From positions 1-64,000 of the forward strand of contig NZ_JAKMCS010000007.1 in assembly GCF_022662195.1 (NCBI RefSeq): 64,000 bases of DNA, read 5' to 3'. The stretch's first letter is position 1. The number at the start of each line of letters is the position of its first letter. The position numbers were made by a program, and so were the translations under genes. This stretch comes from Aestuariivivens insulae (lineage in GTDB: Bacteria > Bacteroidota > Bacteroidia > Flavobacteriales > Flavobacteriaceae). The notes below the pieces were generated by a model, which was not told the origin of the DNA, did no database searches, and was given only the letters and a program-made list of their open reading frames with translations. Positions 37,168 through 48,200 of this stretch are shown piece after piece.

Positions 37168-39954
37168 ATGATGAGATTATTTCAAACCACAATTATATTT
37201 TTTTTACTCGTATTAAGTGCTTGTGCACCAAAGTTAGAACGTATTGATTTGTCTGGAGAGTGGCAGGTAAAGTTAGATTCTACCAATGTAGGGATGCAAG
37301 AGAATTGGGCTTCATCTAAAATTGATGGCACAATAATTAGATTGCCAGGTACTTTAGATGACGCAGGATTAGGAACTCCAAATACTTTGGAGCCAGCCAT
37401 TAATAACTATGTGATGTCTAATTTGGCAAGAAAGCACCAATACATTGGCAAAGCATGGTATCAAAAGGAAATTGATGTTCCAAGTAATTGGAAAGATGAT
37501 GCCATTACGCTAATTTTAGAACGTGTGCTTTGGGAATCTACTGTTTACATTGATGGCAAAAAAATGGGGTCTGCAAATAGCTTGGTTGGAACGCATGTTT
37601 TCAAACTAAAGGATTTAAGCCCAGGAAAGCACATGCTTACTATTGTGATAGATAATTCAAATAAGTTTCCGGATATTAACGTTGCTGGTAGCAAATATCC
37701 AGATAAGATTAATAAAGATATGGCGCATGCCTATACCAACCATACCCAAATTAAATGGAACGGTATTTTGGGTGATATCGTTTTAAAGGCTTCAAGTAAT
37801 AATGATCCAGCTGATCTTCAAGTGTATCCGAATAAAGATTTAGATAAATTAAAAATCACCTTTAATCAACCAGTTCCTGAAGCAAATGCTGTGCAGTTGG
37901 TGATTAAAACGATTGATGGAAAGGCTGTTTATAGCAAAAGTGTTAAAGCTTCTGTTTCTAATCAAAATCAATATACATTGGAGATTGATAAACCAGAAGG
38001 CGTTGAATTATGGGATGAGTTTAATCCTAAATTATATGATGTTTTTGTAACCACATCAACTGGAACGGTTAATGCGCGATTTGGATATAAGTTTATAAGT
38101 AATGAAAACGGAAATCTTGCACTTAATGGAAGACGCATTTTTTTGCGTGGAAATTTAGAGTGCGTTATTTTTCCGCTAACAGGATACCCACCTACTAAGA
38201 AAGCGGATTGGGCCAAACTCATCGGTCAAGCTAAAGACTATGGATTAAATCATCTCCGTTTTCATTCTTGGTGCCCTCCAAAAGCGGCATTTGAGGCTGC
38301 AGATGAAGCGGGTTTTTATTTCCAGATAGAACTGCCACATTGGAGTTTAAAATTTGGTGAAGATGTTAAAACTGTAACTTTTTTAAAATCTGAAGCGCAT
38401 AAAATCATAAAAGATTATGGGAATCATCCATCCTTTATTTTTATGGCAATGGGTAACGAACTGCAAGGTGATATGGAGCAACTTAATAGTTTTGTTGCAG
38501 AATTAAAACCGTTGGACAATAGACGTTTATATGCGACAACAGCTTTTTCATTTCAACGCCCAGCAGGAACACGTCCTGAACCCGAAGATGAATTTTTTAT
38601 AGCGCAGTGGACTAAAAACGGATGGATTCGTGGTCAAGGTATTTTTAATGCTAAACCACCTCATTTTGATGCCGATTTTACAGCTGGAGCTGAATTTGTT
38701 GAAATTCCGTTAGTATCGCATGAAATTGGACAGTATTCTGTTTATCCTGATATGAGCGAAATTGAAAAATATACCGGCGTTTTAGAACCACTTAATTTTA
38801 TAGCTGTAAGAAATGATTTGGAGAAAAAAGGTCTTTTAGAATTAGCTCCAGATTTTACCTATAACTCAGGAAAATTAGCATCCATTTTATATAAAGAAGA
38901 GATTGAGCGAGCTATGAAAACACCAAGTTTTGATGGTTTTCAATTATTACAATTGCAAGATTTTCCTGGGCAAGGTACAGCACTTGTAGGTTTGTTAAAT
39001 GCCTTTTGGGAATCAAAAGGTGTGATTTCAGCAGAAGAATTTAGGCAATTCAATAGCGAGTTGGTGCCTCTTTTAAGGTTTGAAAAAGCTGTTTACGAAA
39101 ACGGTGAAACGCTCAAAGCCTTAATTGAGGTGGCAAATTTCTTTAAACCCTTAAATAATCAAAATATAAATTGGAGTATTAGCGACGAAGCAGGAAAGGT
39201 GTTAAGTAATTCCAAAATTCAAGGTTCCAATTTAACCATTGGTAACAATGCCAATTTAGGGGAAATAGCTTTTGAAGTTAATACGCAGACAGCTAAAAAG
39301 CTTAAGGTAGAAGTGAGTTTAGAAGGCACCAAATACAAAAATTCATGGAACATTTGGGTATACCCTAAAACAGTTGATTTATCAAAAAATGGTATCGTGG
39401 TAACCTCGTCTTTTGTTGTTGCCGAGCAAGCTCTTAATCAAGGTAAGAAAGTACTGTTTAATCCTGATTTTAAAACACTAAAAGGTATAGAAGGAAGATT
39501 TGTGCCAGTGTTTTGGAGTCCGGTTCATTTTCCTAATCAGCCTGCTACAATGGGATTAATGGTGGATGTTGAACATCCTGCGTTAAATGATTTTCCAACT
39601 GATACCCATACCGATTGGCAGTGGTGGGATCTATGCATTAATTCGAAATCTGTTATTACGGACTCTTTAGATGTAACGCCAATAGTGCGTGTAATAGATA
39701 ATTTTGTTACCAATCATCATTTGGCTAACGTTTTTGAGGCCAAAGTAGGTAGTGGTCTGTTAGTGTTTTCATCTATTGACCTTACATCTAACTTAATCGA
39801 TCGGCCAGTTGCCAGGCAGCTACGTAATAGTTTACTGGAGTATATGGAAAGTGATGCTTTTAAGCCTTCAAAGACTATAACAATTGAAGACTTGGAAAAA
39901 ATGAAATTAGTTAAAAAACAAAATAGCTTTTCGACTAAAGATATTTATGATTAG
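37168..39954 (+). CDS. GH2 glycoside hydrolase, lipoprotein (second copy)
   Basis: This is a second GH2 enzyme of 928 residues, last in the first Sus operon. The lipobox VLSAC gives Cys19. The same domains appear as in the GH2 encoded at 27558: an N-terminal jelly roll (IDLSGEWQVKLDS), an Ig-like domain, then a TIM barrel with NHLRFHSWCPPKAAFEAADE, acid/base E431 in AMGNELQG and probable nucleophile E519 in VSHEIGQY. Shared runs such as IFPLTGYPPT and LQDFPGQGTALVGLL show an ancient duplication. Active-site surroundings differ (NELQG against NEPSG, and ELPHWS against EASAWR), which suggests different exo-specificities. An intergenic gap of 452 bp follows, so the operon probably ends here. Confidence 0.9.
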   Translation: MMRLFQTTIIFFLLVLSACAPKLERIDLSGEWQVKLDSTNVGMQENWASSKIDGTIIRLPGTLDDAGLGTPNTLEPAINNYVMSNLARKHQYIGKAWYQKEIDVPSNWKDDAITLILERVLWESTVYIDGKKMGSANSLVGTHVFKLKDLSPGKHMLTIVIDNSNKFPDINVAGSKYPDKINKDMAHAYTNHTQIKWNGILGDIVLKASSNNDPADLQVYPNKDLDKLKITFNQPVPEANAVQLVIKTIDGKAVYSKSVKASVSNQNQYTLEIDKPEGVELWDEFNPKLYDVFVTTSTGTVNARFGYKFISNENGNLALNGRRIFLRGNLECVIFPLTGYPPTKKADWAKLIGQAKDYGLNHLRFHSWCPPKAAFEAADEAGFYFQIELPHWSLKFGEDVKTVTFLKSEAHKIIKDYGNHPSFIFMAMGNELQGDMEQLNSFVAELKPLDNRRLYATTAFSFQRPAGTRPEPEDEFFIAQWTKNGWIRGQGIFNAKPPHFDADFTAGAEFVEIPLVSHEIGQYSVYPDMSEIEKYTGVLEPLNFIAVRNDLEKKGLLELAPDFTYNSGKLASILYKEEIERAMKTPSFDGFQLLQLQDFPGQGTALVGLLNAFWESKGVISAEEFRQFNSELVPLLRFEKAVYENGETLKALIEVANFFKPLNNQNINWSISDEAGKVLSNSKIQGSNLTIGNNANLGEIAFEVNTQTAKKLKVEVSLEGTKYKNSWNIWVYPKTVDLSKNGIVVTSSFVVAEQALNQGKKVLFNPDFKTLKGIEGRFVPVFWSPVHFPNQPATMGLMVDVEHPALNDFPTDTHTDWQWWDLCINSKSVITDSLDVTPIVRVIDNFVTNHHLANVFEAKVGSGLLVFSSIDLTSNLIDRPVARQLRNSLLEYMESDAFKPSKTITIEDLEKMKLVKKQNSFSTKDIYD

Positions 39955-40406
39955 TTGAAATATTTTATTAACAAACATGCTAACTCGGGTGTTCGTTAAA
40001 TGATGTGGTTTTGTCCATAATAATTAATAGGGTGGAGTTGCCATTGATAAAAATGGGCTGGTTATACATGTAAATTCTTGTTTCTGTTTAATGCCCAGAG
40101 GAAACTTTTGTATTTAGACTTATTGATGCCTTTTGATTAAAGTGTTTAGGTGTATAGTAATTGTTTTTATAGACTCACTTTAACTTGATAAAATAATAAT
40201 ACTCCCTAAGAATTAGGTCTTATTTATTCATTATTACCACGTCATCTTAAAAAAGGGGAAGAGTTAAACTAGAAGTCTAAAAAAGACTAATAATTTATTT
40301 TTTAAGAATTATAATCCATGTTTGAGCAATGATTATCCATTTTAGTCATTGAGGAAATATTTACTTTTAATGTTTTAAATATTAACCAACTAAATAATAT
40401 AACTAC
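39955..40406. other. Intergenic region before the second susCD operon
   Basis: No gene is seen. The region probably ends the first operon and starts the second. A small hairpin AGTCT-AAAAA-AGACT near 40277-40291 is too weak to call a terminator. I find no clear -33/-7 pair. Confidence 0.35.
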
Positions 40407-43400
40407 ATGAAACAAAAACAACTAATTTTTTTATTTTTTCTCCTAATGAGTTTTTTGGGGGTGGCCCAGAGTACGGTTTCTGGGACCGTAAAAGATAATG
40501 GAGGTACACCTTTAATTGGTGCTAATATTATAGAAAAAGGTACTGCTAATGGTGTTCAAACGGACTTTGATGGTAATTTTTCCATTACGGTCAGTAATGA
40601 AAATGCTATTCTCGTAATTTCTTATATCGGTTTTGTTGGAAGAGAGATTGCAGTAATTGGGCAATCAAGCTTAGATATTGTATTGGAAGAAGACATTGCA
40701 AGTTTAGATGAAGTGGTCATTGTTGGTTATGGTTCTCAAAAGAAAACATCGTTAACCGCTTCTGTGTCTTCTGTTAAAGGAGATGATGTTGCTAGAAGGC
40801 CGGTAACTAACATTTCAAGTGCCTTAAGTGGTATGGCTCCTGGTTTGATATCAAGACAAGGCAGTGGTGAGCCAGGACAAGATGGTACTGCTGTTTTGAT
40901 TAGAGGGGCAGGTACCACAGGTAATGCCAGTCCTTTGGTGATTGTCGATGGGGTGCCAAGAAGTTATAACCAGCTTGACCCCCAAAGTGTTGAAAGCATT
41001 AGTATTTTAAAAGATGCTGCCGCTGTAGCGCCTTATGGTGTGGCCGGAGCGAATGGGGTTATTTTGATCACTACTAAGAAAGGAAATACAGGAAAATTAC
41101 AATTAAGTTATAATGCCTTTTATGGATTTCAAAATCCAACGGTATTGCCAGAGATGGTTTCGACTCTTGAATATCTTAACATGCGTAATGCAGCAGCAGT
41201 TAATGGAGGGCAGGCACCTGTTTATAGTGACGAGGACATACAAAAGTATGTAAGTGGGTCTGACCCAGATGTGTATCCAAGTCACGATGTTTACAACGAA
41301 CTTATAAATAAAGATGTGCCCATGATGTCTCACAACATTTCTATGTCTGGAGGATCAGACAAGTTAAGATTCTATGGAGGTATAGGTTTTCTCGACCAAA
41401 AAGGGATGTGGGGCTCCACTAGATTTAAGCGTTACAACCTTACATCTAATGTTACAGGAAAGGTTACCAATACTACTACGTTTGGTATTAATTTAAGTGC
41501 TCGTATAGAGCAAAAGGATTATCCTTACACGTCAGCGGGATCTATTTTTCAACAATTGTTTAGAACGCCACCCATTTCGCCGCTAACCTATACAAATGGT
41601 CTTTATGGTTCACATATTGGTAGAGCGGTATATGGTCAAATCCATAATAGTGGTTATAATAAAACTGTGAGCCCAATTGCTCTAACACAAATTAGTTTGG
41701 AGCAAAAGCTTCCTATTGAAGGGTTAAGTATAAAGGGAGTGTTTAGTTATGATTATAATGATAGTAGCAATGGTAACAATGTTGGTGGTACCTCTTATAT
41801 TTGGGAAACACCTATACCTTTTTATGGTGTCGATACCTCTACAACGCCTTATACGTATCCGGAGATAGGGACTGACGGTCCAGCTAAGCCCAGATATGAG
41901 ATTCAAAATAGACAAAGACAGTCTTTTACCTATCAAGGGTTCTTAAACTATAGTAATACGTTTGGCAAGCATGATGTGGGGGCTACATTTGTATTGGAGG
42001 CCCGTAACACAAAATTACAATATTTTAGCGCAGAGCGAGTTAATTACAACGTAAATATTCCAGAACTTAATAATGGTGGGCCTGCAGCTGCTGATAAAGA
42101 TAATAGTGGCTTCTCTGCAGAGAGTAAACAACGCGGTGTTGTGTTTAGGGCCAATTATGGTTTTGATGGTAAATATTTATTTGAAGTGTCCGGTAGATAC
42201 GATTCTCATTATGCCTTTGCACCTGGAAAACGTTGGAATTTGTTCCCGGCTTTTTCTGCTGGATGGCGTATGTCTGAGGAATCGTTCATGCAAAATATAG
42301 ATTGGGTTGATAATTTGAAAATAAGGGGGTCTTATGGTGAGAGTGGTGCACTTCCTACAGGAGATGCATTCCAATACTTAAGCGCTTTTAATTTGTATGG
42401 TAATAGTGCTGTTTTAAACGGAGCCATAACACAAGGGCTTCGTGAGAGTTTAGAACCAAACGTTAATATTACTTGGGAAACCGCTAAAAAAATCAATGTT
42501 GGTTTTGAATTATCGGCTTTAAAAGGGCTATTAAGAATTGAAGCCGATTATTTCTCAGAGAAAAGAGATAATATGCTAGTGTCACCGCAAGTATTAGTGC
42601 CTTCTGAGTACGGTATTGGTATAGCCCAAGAAAATGCTGGTAAAATGAAAAATAAGGGTGTTGATTTTACAATAGGTTCGAGACATACTTTTGATAATGG
42701 TTTGAATGTAGGTTTGAATATAGTTTATACCTATGCAAAGAATAAGCTTATTGAGACTTTCGAAAATGATGTTACTAGGGAAAATCCTAACAGATCTCGT
42801 ACAGGTAGGTCTTTGGGTACGCAATTTGGTTATGAGGCCGTTCGTTTATTTCAGTTGAGCGACGATACCAATGGCAATGGTGTTATTGATACTTCTGAAT
42901 ATCCGGTTGCCCAATTTGGTACCTTACGACCAGGTGATATTATGTACATGGATCAAAATGGCGACAACAAAATTGATGCAAATGACGAGGTGGTTATAGG
43001 AAGACCAACGACGCCTCAAGTCATTTATTCATTTGCACCTCATGCATCTTACAAAGGGTTTGATCTAAACCTTCTTTTTCAAGGAGCGGCTAAACAAAGT
43101 TTCTACTTAGGTGGACAAGCAACCTTCCCATTCAATAATGGAGGTTCGGCTTTGAAAAAGACATTGGACTATTGGACACCAGAGAATCCAGATGCTAAAT
43201 ATCCAAGGGTGTTGGCAGTACCATCTAATAACACCACACAGACGTCTTCTTGGTGGATTAGAGATGGTGACTATTTAAGACTTAAGTCTGCTGAGATAGG
43301 ATATACATTACCAAATAGTATACTAGACGAAATTAACATTGATACCGTTCGTCTTTATATATCTGGTCAAAACTTGCTGACTTGGAGTAAAGACTGGAAA

Positions 43401-43487
43401 GATTTTGATCCAGAAACAAGCAACGCTAATGGAAATAGTTACCCACAGCAAAAAGTAATATCTTTTGGTATAAATGTTACTTTCTAA
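40407..43487 (+). CDS. SusC-type TonB-dependent outer-membrane transporter (second)
   Basis: This is an outer-membrane oligosaccharide importer of 1026 residues. The signal peptide (1-20, ending GVAQ) is followed by the regulatory-like domain (about 22-100, VSGTVKDNGGTPLIGANI), the TonB-box-like DEVVIVGYG, the plug (to about 228, ending GVAGANGVILITTKKG) and the barrel ending SFGINVTF. An aspartate-rich DQNGDNKIDANDE is near 850. It is clearly different from the SusC at 14192, so it probably imports a different oligosaccharide or chain length. The partner susD follows after 13 bp. Confidence 0.95.
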   Translation: MKQKQLIFLFFLLMSFLGVAQSTVSGTVKDNGGTPLIGANIIEKGTANGVQTDFDGNFSITVSNENAILVISYIGFVGREIAVIGQSSLDIVLEEDIASLDEVVIVGYGSQKKTSLTASVSSVKGDDVARRPVTNISSALSGMAPGLISRQGSGEPGQDGTAVLIRGAGTTGNASPLVIVDGVPRSYNQLDPQSVESISILKDAAAVAPYGVAGANGVILITTKKGNTGKLQLSYNAFYGFQNPTVLPEMVSTLEYLNMRNAAAVNGGQAPVYSDEDIQKYVSGSDPDVYPSHDVYNELINKDVPMMSHNISMSGGSDKLRFYGGIGFLDQKGMWGSTRFKRYNLTSNVTGKVTNTTTFGINLSARIEQKDYPYTSAGSIFQQLFRTPPISPLTYTNGLYGSHIGRAVYGQIHNSGYNKTVSPIALTQISLEQKLPIEGLSIKGVFSYDYNDSSNGNNVGGTSYIWETPIPFYGVDTSTTPYTYPEIGTDGPAKPRYEIQNRQRQSFTYQGFLNYSNTFGKHDVGATFVLEARNTKLQYFSAERVNYNVNIPELNNGGPAAADKDNSGFSAESKQRGVVFRANYGFDGKYLFEVSGRYDSHYAFAPGKRWNLFPAFSAGWRMSEESFMQNIDWVDNLKIRGSYGESGALPTGDAFQYLSAFNLYGNSAVLNGAITQGLRESLEPNVNITWETAKKINVGFELSALKGLLRIEADYFSEKRDNMLVSPQVLVPSEYGIGIAQENAGKMKNKGVDFTIGSRHTFDNGLNVGLNIVYTYAKNKLIETFENDVTRENPNRSRTGRSLGTQFGYEAVRLFQLSDDTNGNGVIDTSEYPVAQFGTLRPGDIMYMDQNGDNKIDANDEVVIGRPTTPQVIYSFAPHASYKGFDLNLLFQGAAKQSFYLGGQATFPFNNGGSALKKTLDYWTPENPDAKYPRVLAVPSNNTTQTSSWWIRDGDYLRLKSAEIGYTLPNSILDEINIDTVRLYISGQNLLTWSKDWKDFDPETSNANGNSYPQQKVISFGINVTF

Positions 43488-43500
43488 AAAAAATAATTTT

Positions 43501-45159
43501 ATGAAAAAACAAATGAAAAAAACAAATTTATATGCATTGTTATTACTCCTGTTTATAACGATGCTAGCATGTAACGATGATAACTTGGACGTCGTTCCAA
43601 GAGATAAGTTTTCTGATGCTAACGTATGGGTTGATGAAGGAGCTAGTGATCTGTTCTTAAATGATGTTTATAACAGAATAATGCCTGATTTTAACAACAC
43701 ATATGATCCTATAGAAAATTGGTCAGATAATGCTATTTGTGGTTATGCGTGGCCTAGATCAAGAAACACAATACAGCGTTCTTTACAAAACCCAACAAAT
43801 AATCCATTCGCACACATATCTGATTATCTTAGATGGGATGTTGTATATAATAATATAAGGAGAACTAATGTTTTTATCAAGAATGTTACAGAATCTACAG
43901 CCTTATCTGATGATTTTAAAAAGTTGCGCCTTGCGGAGGCCAGATTTTTAAGAGCTTATGCATATCAGTGGCTTTATATGACTTATGGAGGTGTTCCGTT
44001 AATTGAGGTGCCTTTGGATAGGGTAGAGCAGGGGGAAGATATATTTTACCCTAGAAGCACTGCCGAAGAGACTGTTCAATTTATAACGAGTGAGTGTGCT
44101 GCCATTTATGTGGATTTACCAACAACACCAGAGCAAGGGCGTATAGGAAAAGGAGCTGCGATGGCATTAAAAGGTTGGGTTGAATTATATGCCGGGAAAT
44201 GGGCAGATGCCGCTGCAAGTAATAAGAAAATCATGGATGAGTTAGATTACGACTTACATCCTGATTATGAAGGTTTCTTCTTGTTAAAACCAGGAGAAGC
44301 CAATGTTGAAGGTATCTTGTATAGGCAATATTTTCCTCCTGCAAAAGGCGGTAGATTGGATGGATTTATTGGGCCTACATTTACAGATGGAGGAGCGGAG
44401 ACCAGTTGGGGTGGTTGTAACCCTACTCAAGAACTTGTGGATGATTATGCCATGGATAACGGTAAGCCAATAGATGACCCAACTTCGGGATATGACCCAC
44501 AAAATCCATATGAAAACAGAGAGCCTAGATTTTATCAATCTATTGTTTATAATGGATCTTATTTTTATAATCATACCTTTAGTATGGTTGAAGGCAGCAA
44601 GAATGCCATTGACCTTACAGATAAGGACGATGCTACCCAAACAGGATATTATTTCCGTAAAAGGCTGGATGATAAAACCTTAACTTTAGGAGCGGCCAAT
44701 TGGAATGGCCGTACCAGTTATCAAAACTATAATTGTTTTAGGTATGCAGAAGTTTTATTAAACTATGCTGAGGCTCAAAATGAAGCAGTTGGACCGGATT
44801 TATCTGTGTATGATGCGGTGAATGAAGTGAGGGATAGAGCAGGTATACCTGATTTGCCACTGGGGTTAAGCCAAGATGATATGCGTACAGCAATACGACG
44901 TGAAAGACGTGTAGAATTGGCATTTGAAGACAAACGATTCTGGGATTTACTGCGATGGAAAACAGCTGAAGTAAATATTAACAAACCATTAACGGGTGTT
45001 AAAATAACCGAGGGGCCAACAGGACTGGTTTATGAATATGTGGATGCTACTGGAGGTGATAGACAGTTTGACGCTTCTAAAAACTACCTGTTCCCAATAC
45101 CTCAAAGTGCTATAGAAGCAAATAGTGAACTGCAAGGAGACCAAAACCCAGGTTACTAA
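43501..45159 (+). CDS. SusD-type surface glycan-binding lipoprotein (second)
   Basis: This is a RagB/SusD lipoprotein of 552 residues from the ATG at 43501. An upstream frame from 43474 overlaps susC and is unlikely. The lipobox TMLAC gives Cys24, followed by acidic NDDN. Family landmarks are KLRLAEARFLRAYAYQWLYM (about 142-161), CFRYAEVLLNYAEAQNEAV (about 413-431), RRERRVELAFEDKRFWDLLR and the end GDQNPGY. It forms the lid of the SusC encoded just upstream. A perfect 12-bp hairpin terminator follows at 45213. Confidence 0.94.
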   Translation: MKKQMKKTNLYALLLLLFITMLACNDDNLDVVPRDKFSDANVWVDEGASDLFLNDVYNRIMPDFNNTYDPIENWSDNAICGYAWPRSRNTIQRSLQNPTNNPFAHISDYLRWDVVYNNIRRTNVFIKNVTESTALSDDFKKLRLAEARFLRAYAYQWLYMTYGGVPLIEVPLDRVEQGEDIFYPRSTAEETVQFITSECAAIYVDLPTTPEQGRIGKGAAMALKGWVELYAGKWADAAASNKKIMDELDYDLHPDYEGFFLLKPGEANVEGILYRQYFPPAKGGRLDGFIGPTFTDGGAETSWGGCNPTQELVDDYAMDNGKPIDDPTSGYDPQNPYENREPRFYQSIVYNGSYFYNHTFSMVEGSKNAIDLTDKDDATQTGYYFRKRLDDKTLTLGAANWNGRTSYQNYNCFRYAEVLLNYAEAQNEAVGPDLSVYDAVNEVRDRAGIPDLPLGLSQDDMRTAIRRERRVELAFEDKRFWDLLRWKTAEVNINKPLTGVKITEGPTGLVYEYVDATGGDRQFDASKNYLFPIPQSAIEANSELQGDQNPGY

Positions 45160-45212
45160 TTGGGGGGTATAATGATGAGAATTCTATTGATAATGAAATA
45201 GAAAATAGTTGT

Positions 45213-45245
45213 AAATTCCCCAGACCTTTCTTCTGGGGAATTTTT
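45213..45245 (+). terminator. Terminator or attenuator after the second susCD
   Basis: A perfect 12-bp stem AAATTCCCCAGA (45213-45224) pairs with TCTGGGGAATTT (45232-45243), with a 7-base loop and T-rich end. It lies between susD and the FG-GAP gene, whose ATG is only 13 bp downstream, so it may reduce rather than abolish read-through. Confidence 0.85.
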
Positions 45246-45257
45246 ATATTGGATGAT

Positions 45258-48200
45258 ATGTTAAAAACAATGAATTATATTATAAGTACAATTATGGTTT
45301 GTTTTGTGTTACTATTCAGTTGTCAAGATAAAACCGTAACAGCTAATGTAGTGGAAGACGAACCGCTTTTCGCATTGTTGCCAGCTTCAGAAACTGGGAT
45401 AGATTTTAATAATCAACTTACCGAAGCATTGAATACCAATGTGCTGATGTACGAGTATTTTTACAATGGTGGAGGAGTAGCTATAGGAGACCTTAATGGC
45501 GATGACCTAGAGGATGTTTATTTTACCGCTAACATGACAGATAATAAGCTTTACCTTAATAAAGGAAACCTGAAGTTTGAGGACATAACTAAAGTATCGC
45601 AAGTACAAGGGCGCCCTGGGCCCTGGAAAACAGGTACCACTTTGGTAGATATAAACGGCGATAATAAATTGGATATTTTTGTGTGCTATTCTGGAAAATT
45701 ATCAGGTAAAAAGCGTATTCCTCAATTGTTCATAAATCAAGGTAATAATGAGGATAATATTCCTGTTTTTAAAGATGAAGCCATAGCTTATGGTATAACA
45801 GATTCTACATTTTGTACCCAAGCCTATTTTTTTGATTATGATAGGGATGGTGATTTGGATATGCTCCAGCTAAATCATAACCCAACTCGAATTGGAAATA
45901 TCGATGATGCAAGAATAAAGTCTTTAATAGCTCAAAAGAATAGCCAGTATGGCACGCGCTTGTTGAAAAATGTTGATAACAAGTTTGTTGACGTTTCTTC
46001 CGAATCAGGAATTGTAAATTCTACCTTAAGTTATAATTTGGGGGCCTCAATTACAGATATTAACAATGATGGTTGGCCCGATGTATACATTGCAAATGAT
46101 TATTTGGTGCCGGATTATTTATATATCAATAATGGAGATGGCACTTTTACCAATAATCTTGGTAAAAGTATGGGGCATACATCACAATTTTCTATGGGAA
46201 ATGATGCCGCAGACATCAATAATGATGGTTTAACCGATATAATATCGTTAGATATGTTACCTGAGGATAATAGACGCCAGAAACTTCTATTTGCCCCAGA
46301 TAACTACGAAGAATTTGATATGATTGTTCGCTCTGGTTTTCATAGGCAATTTATGCGGAACATGCTACAACTTAATAATGGGGACGGCACTTTTAGTGAA
46401 ATTGGCCAATTGTCAGGCATTTCTAATACCGATTGGAGTTGGGGACCTTTAATGGCGGATTATGACAATGATGGGTGGAAAGATCTTTTTGTGACCAATG
46501 GGTACTTAAGAGATTATACTAATATGGATTTCTTAAAATTCATGACTGATTATTTGCAGCAAAAAGGCACAGCAGTTTATCGTAGAGACCTTTTTGAATT
46601 GGTGCAAAAAATCCCAGCATCAAATATTGTCAATTACATATACAAAAATAAAGGGGATCTTCAGTTCGAAAATAAACAAAAGGATTGGGGAATCAATCAG
46701 CCATCTAATAGTAATGGTGCTGCCTATTCCGATTTGGATAACGATGGAGACCTAGATTTAGTGATTAATAATATAAATAATATTGCTTTTGTTTATAAAA
46801 ATAATGCGAGTAAGGAAAATTCGGTTAATTTTATTAAGGTAAAATTAAAAGGAACTAAAAAAAATACGCAAGGGATTGGGGCCAAGGTTTATGTGTATTC
46901 TCAAGGTAATACTCAACTAATAGAACAAATGCCAGAAAGAGGCTTTCAATCTTCAGTGTCGCCCACTTTACATTTTGGTGTTGGTTCGTCTAAGTTAATT
47001 GACTCCGTAAAAGTCAATTGGTTAAGTGGGGTAAGTCAGACTGAGTATAATGTTAAAGCAGGGAATAGTGTGGTTTTTGATGAAAAAGTAGCTGTTGAGC
47101 CAGAATATAAAGGCTTGTCATCATCAAATGTCGTTTTTTCGCCTATAGATTCTCCAGTAGATTATCAACATGTTAATTATTCTGTTAATGATTTTAAAAG
47201 ACAACCTCTTTTGGTGAATCCACTGTCATTTCAAGGACCATTTATAAAAAAATCAGATATCAATCAAGATGGCTTGGAAGATATTTTTATAGGAGGTGGA
47301 CATGATCAGCCAGCACAAGTTTTTATCCAAAATAGGAATGGTAGTTTTAAGAGTCTCCCTCAACCTGCATTTCATGAAGATAGAAAAAGTACAGATGCTG
47401 ATGCTTTATTTTTTGATGCTAATGGAGATGGTAAATTGGATGTATATATTGTCTCAGGAGGGTATAATCAGTATATGTCCAATGACCCTTTATTGGAGGA
47501 TCGACTTTATCTAAATGATGGACAATCTAATTTTGTAAGGGTCAAGAACGCATTGCCAAAACACCTAGTTAGTGGTAGTTGTGTTAAGTCAAATGATATT
47601 AATGGCGATGGCTTGCAAGATTTATTTGTTGGAGCAAAAGTAGTTCCTGGGCGTTATCCAGAAATTCCGGAAAGCCGCATTTTGATAAACGATGGGAAGG
47701 GGCATTTTATTGATCAAACTAATGCTTTGGCTTCAGGTATAGAAAATATAGGGATGGTAACCGATGCAGTTTGGGTTGACTTGAATAATGACAAAAAGGA
47801 TGATTTAATAGTAGTTGGTGAATGGATGCCAATAACTGTTTTTGTTAACCATGAGGGAAAATTAACAAACAGAACATCAGATTATTTTGATAAAGAATAT
47901 AGTGGTTGGTGGAATACGATTAATACAGGAGACTATAATAATGATGGTATTACAGATATTGTTTTAGGCAATATGGGGCTTAATACACAATGCAAGGTAT
48001 CGTTTAAAGAACCAGCTGAGTTATTCTACAAGGATTTTGATAGCAATGGTGCCATAGATCCAATATTTTGTTCATACATACAAGGTACTTCGTACCCTTG
48101 CGTTTCAAGGGATGAACTTTTAGATCAAATACCGTCGATGAGAACAAAGTATCCCGACTATAAATCTTATGCAAATGTAAGGTTCGATGATTTGTTTACT

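Noticed and set aside
40277-40291. Hairpin AGTCT-AAAAA-AGACT as terminator of the first operon
   Set aside because: Only 5 AT-rich base pairs and no T-tract directly after the stem.
44284-44640. Minus-strand frame of 118 codons
   Set aside because: It is entirely inside the second susD gene, whose plus-strand product is unmistakable.
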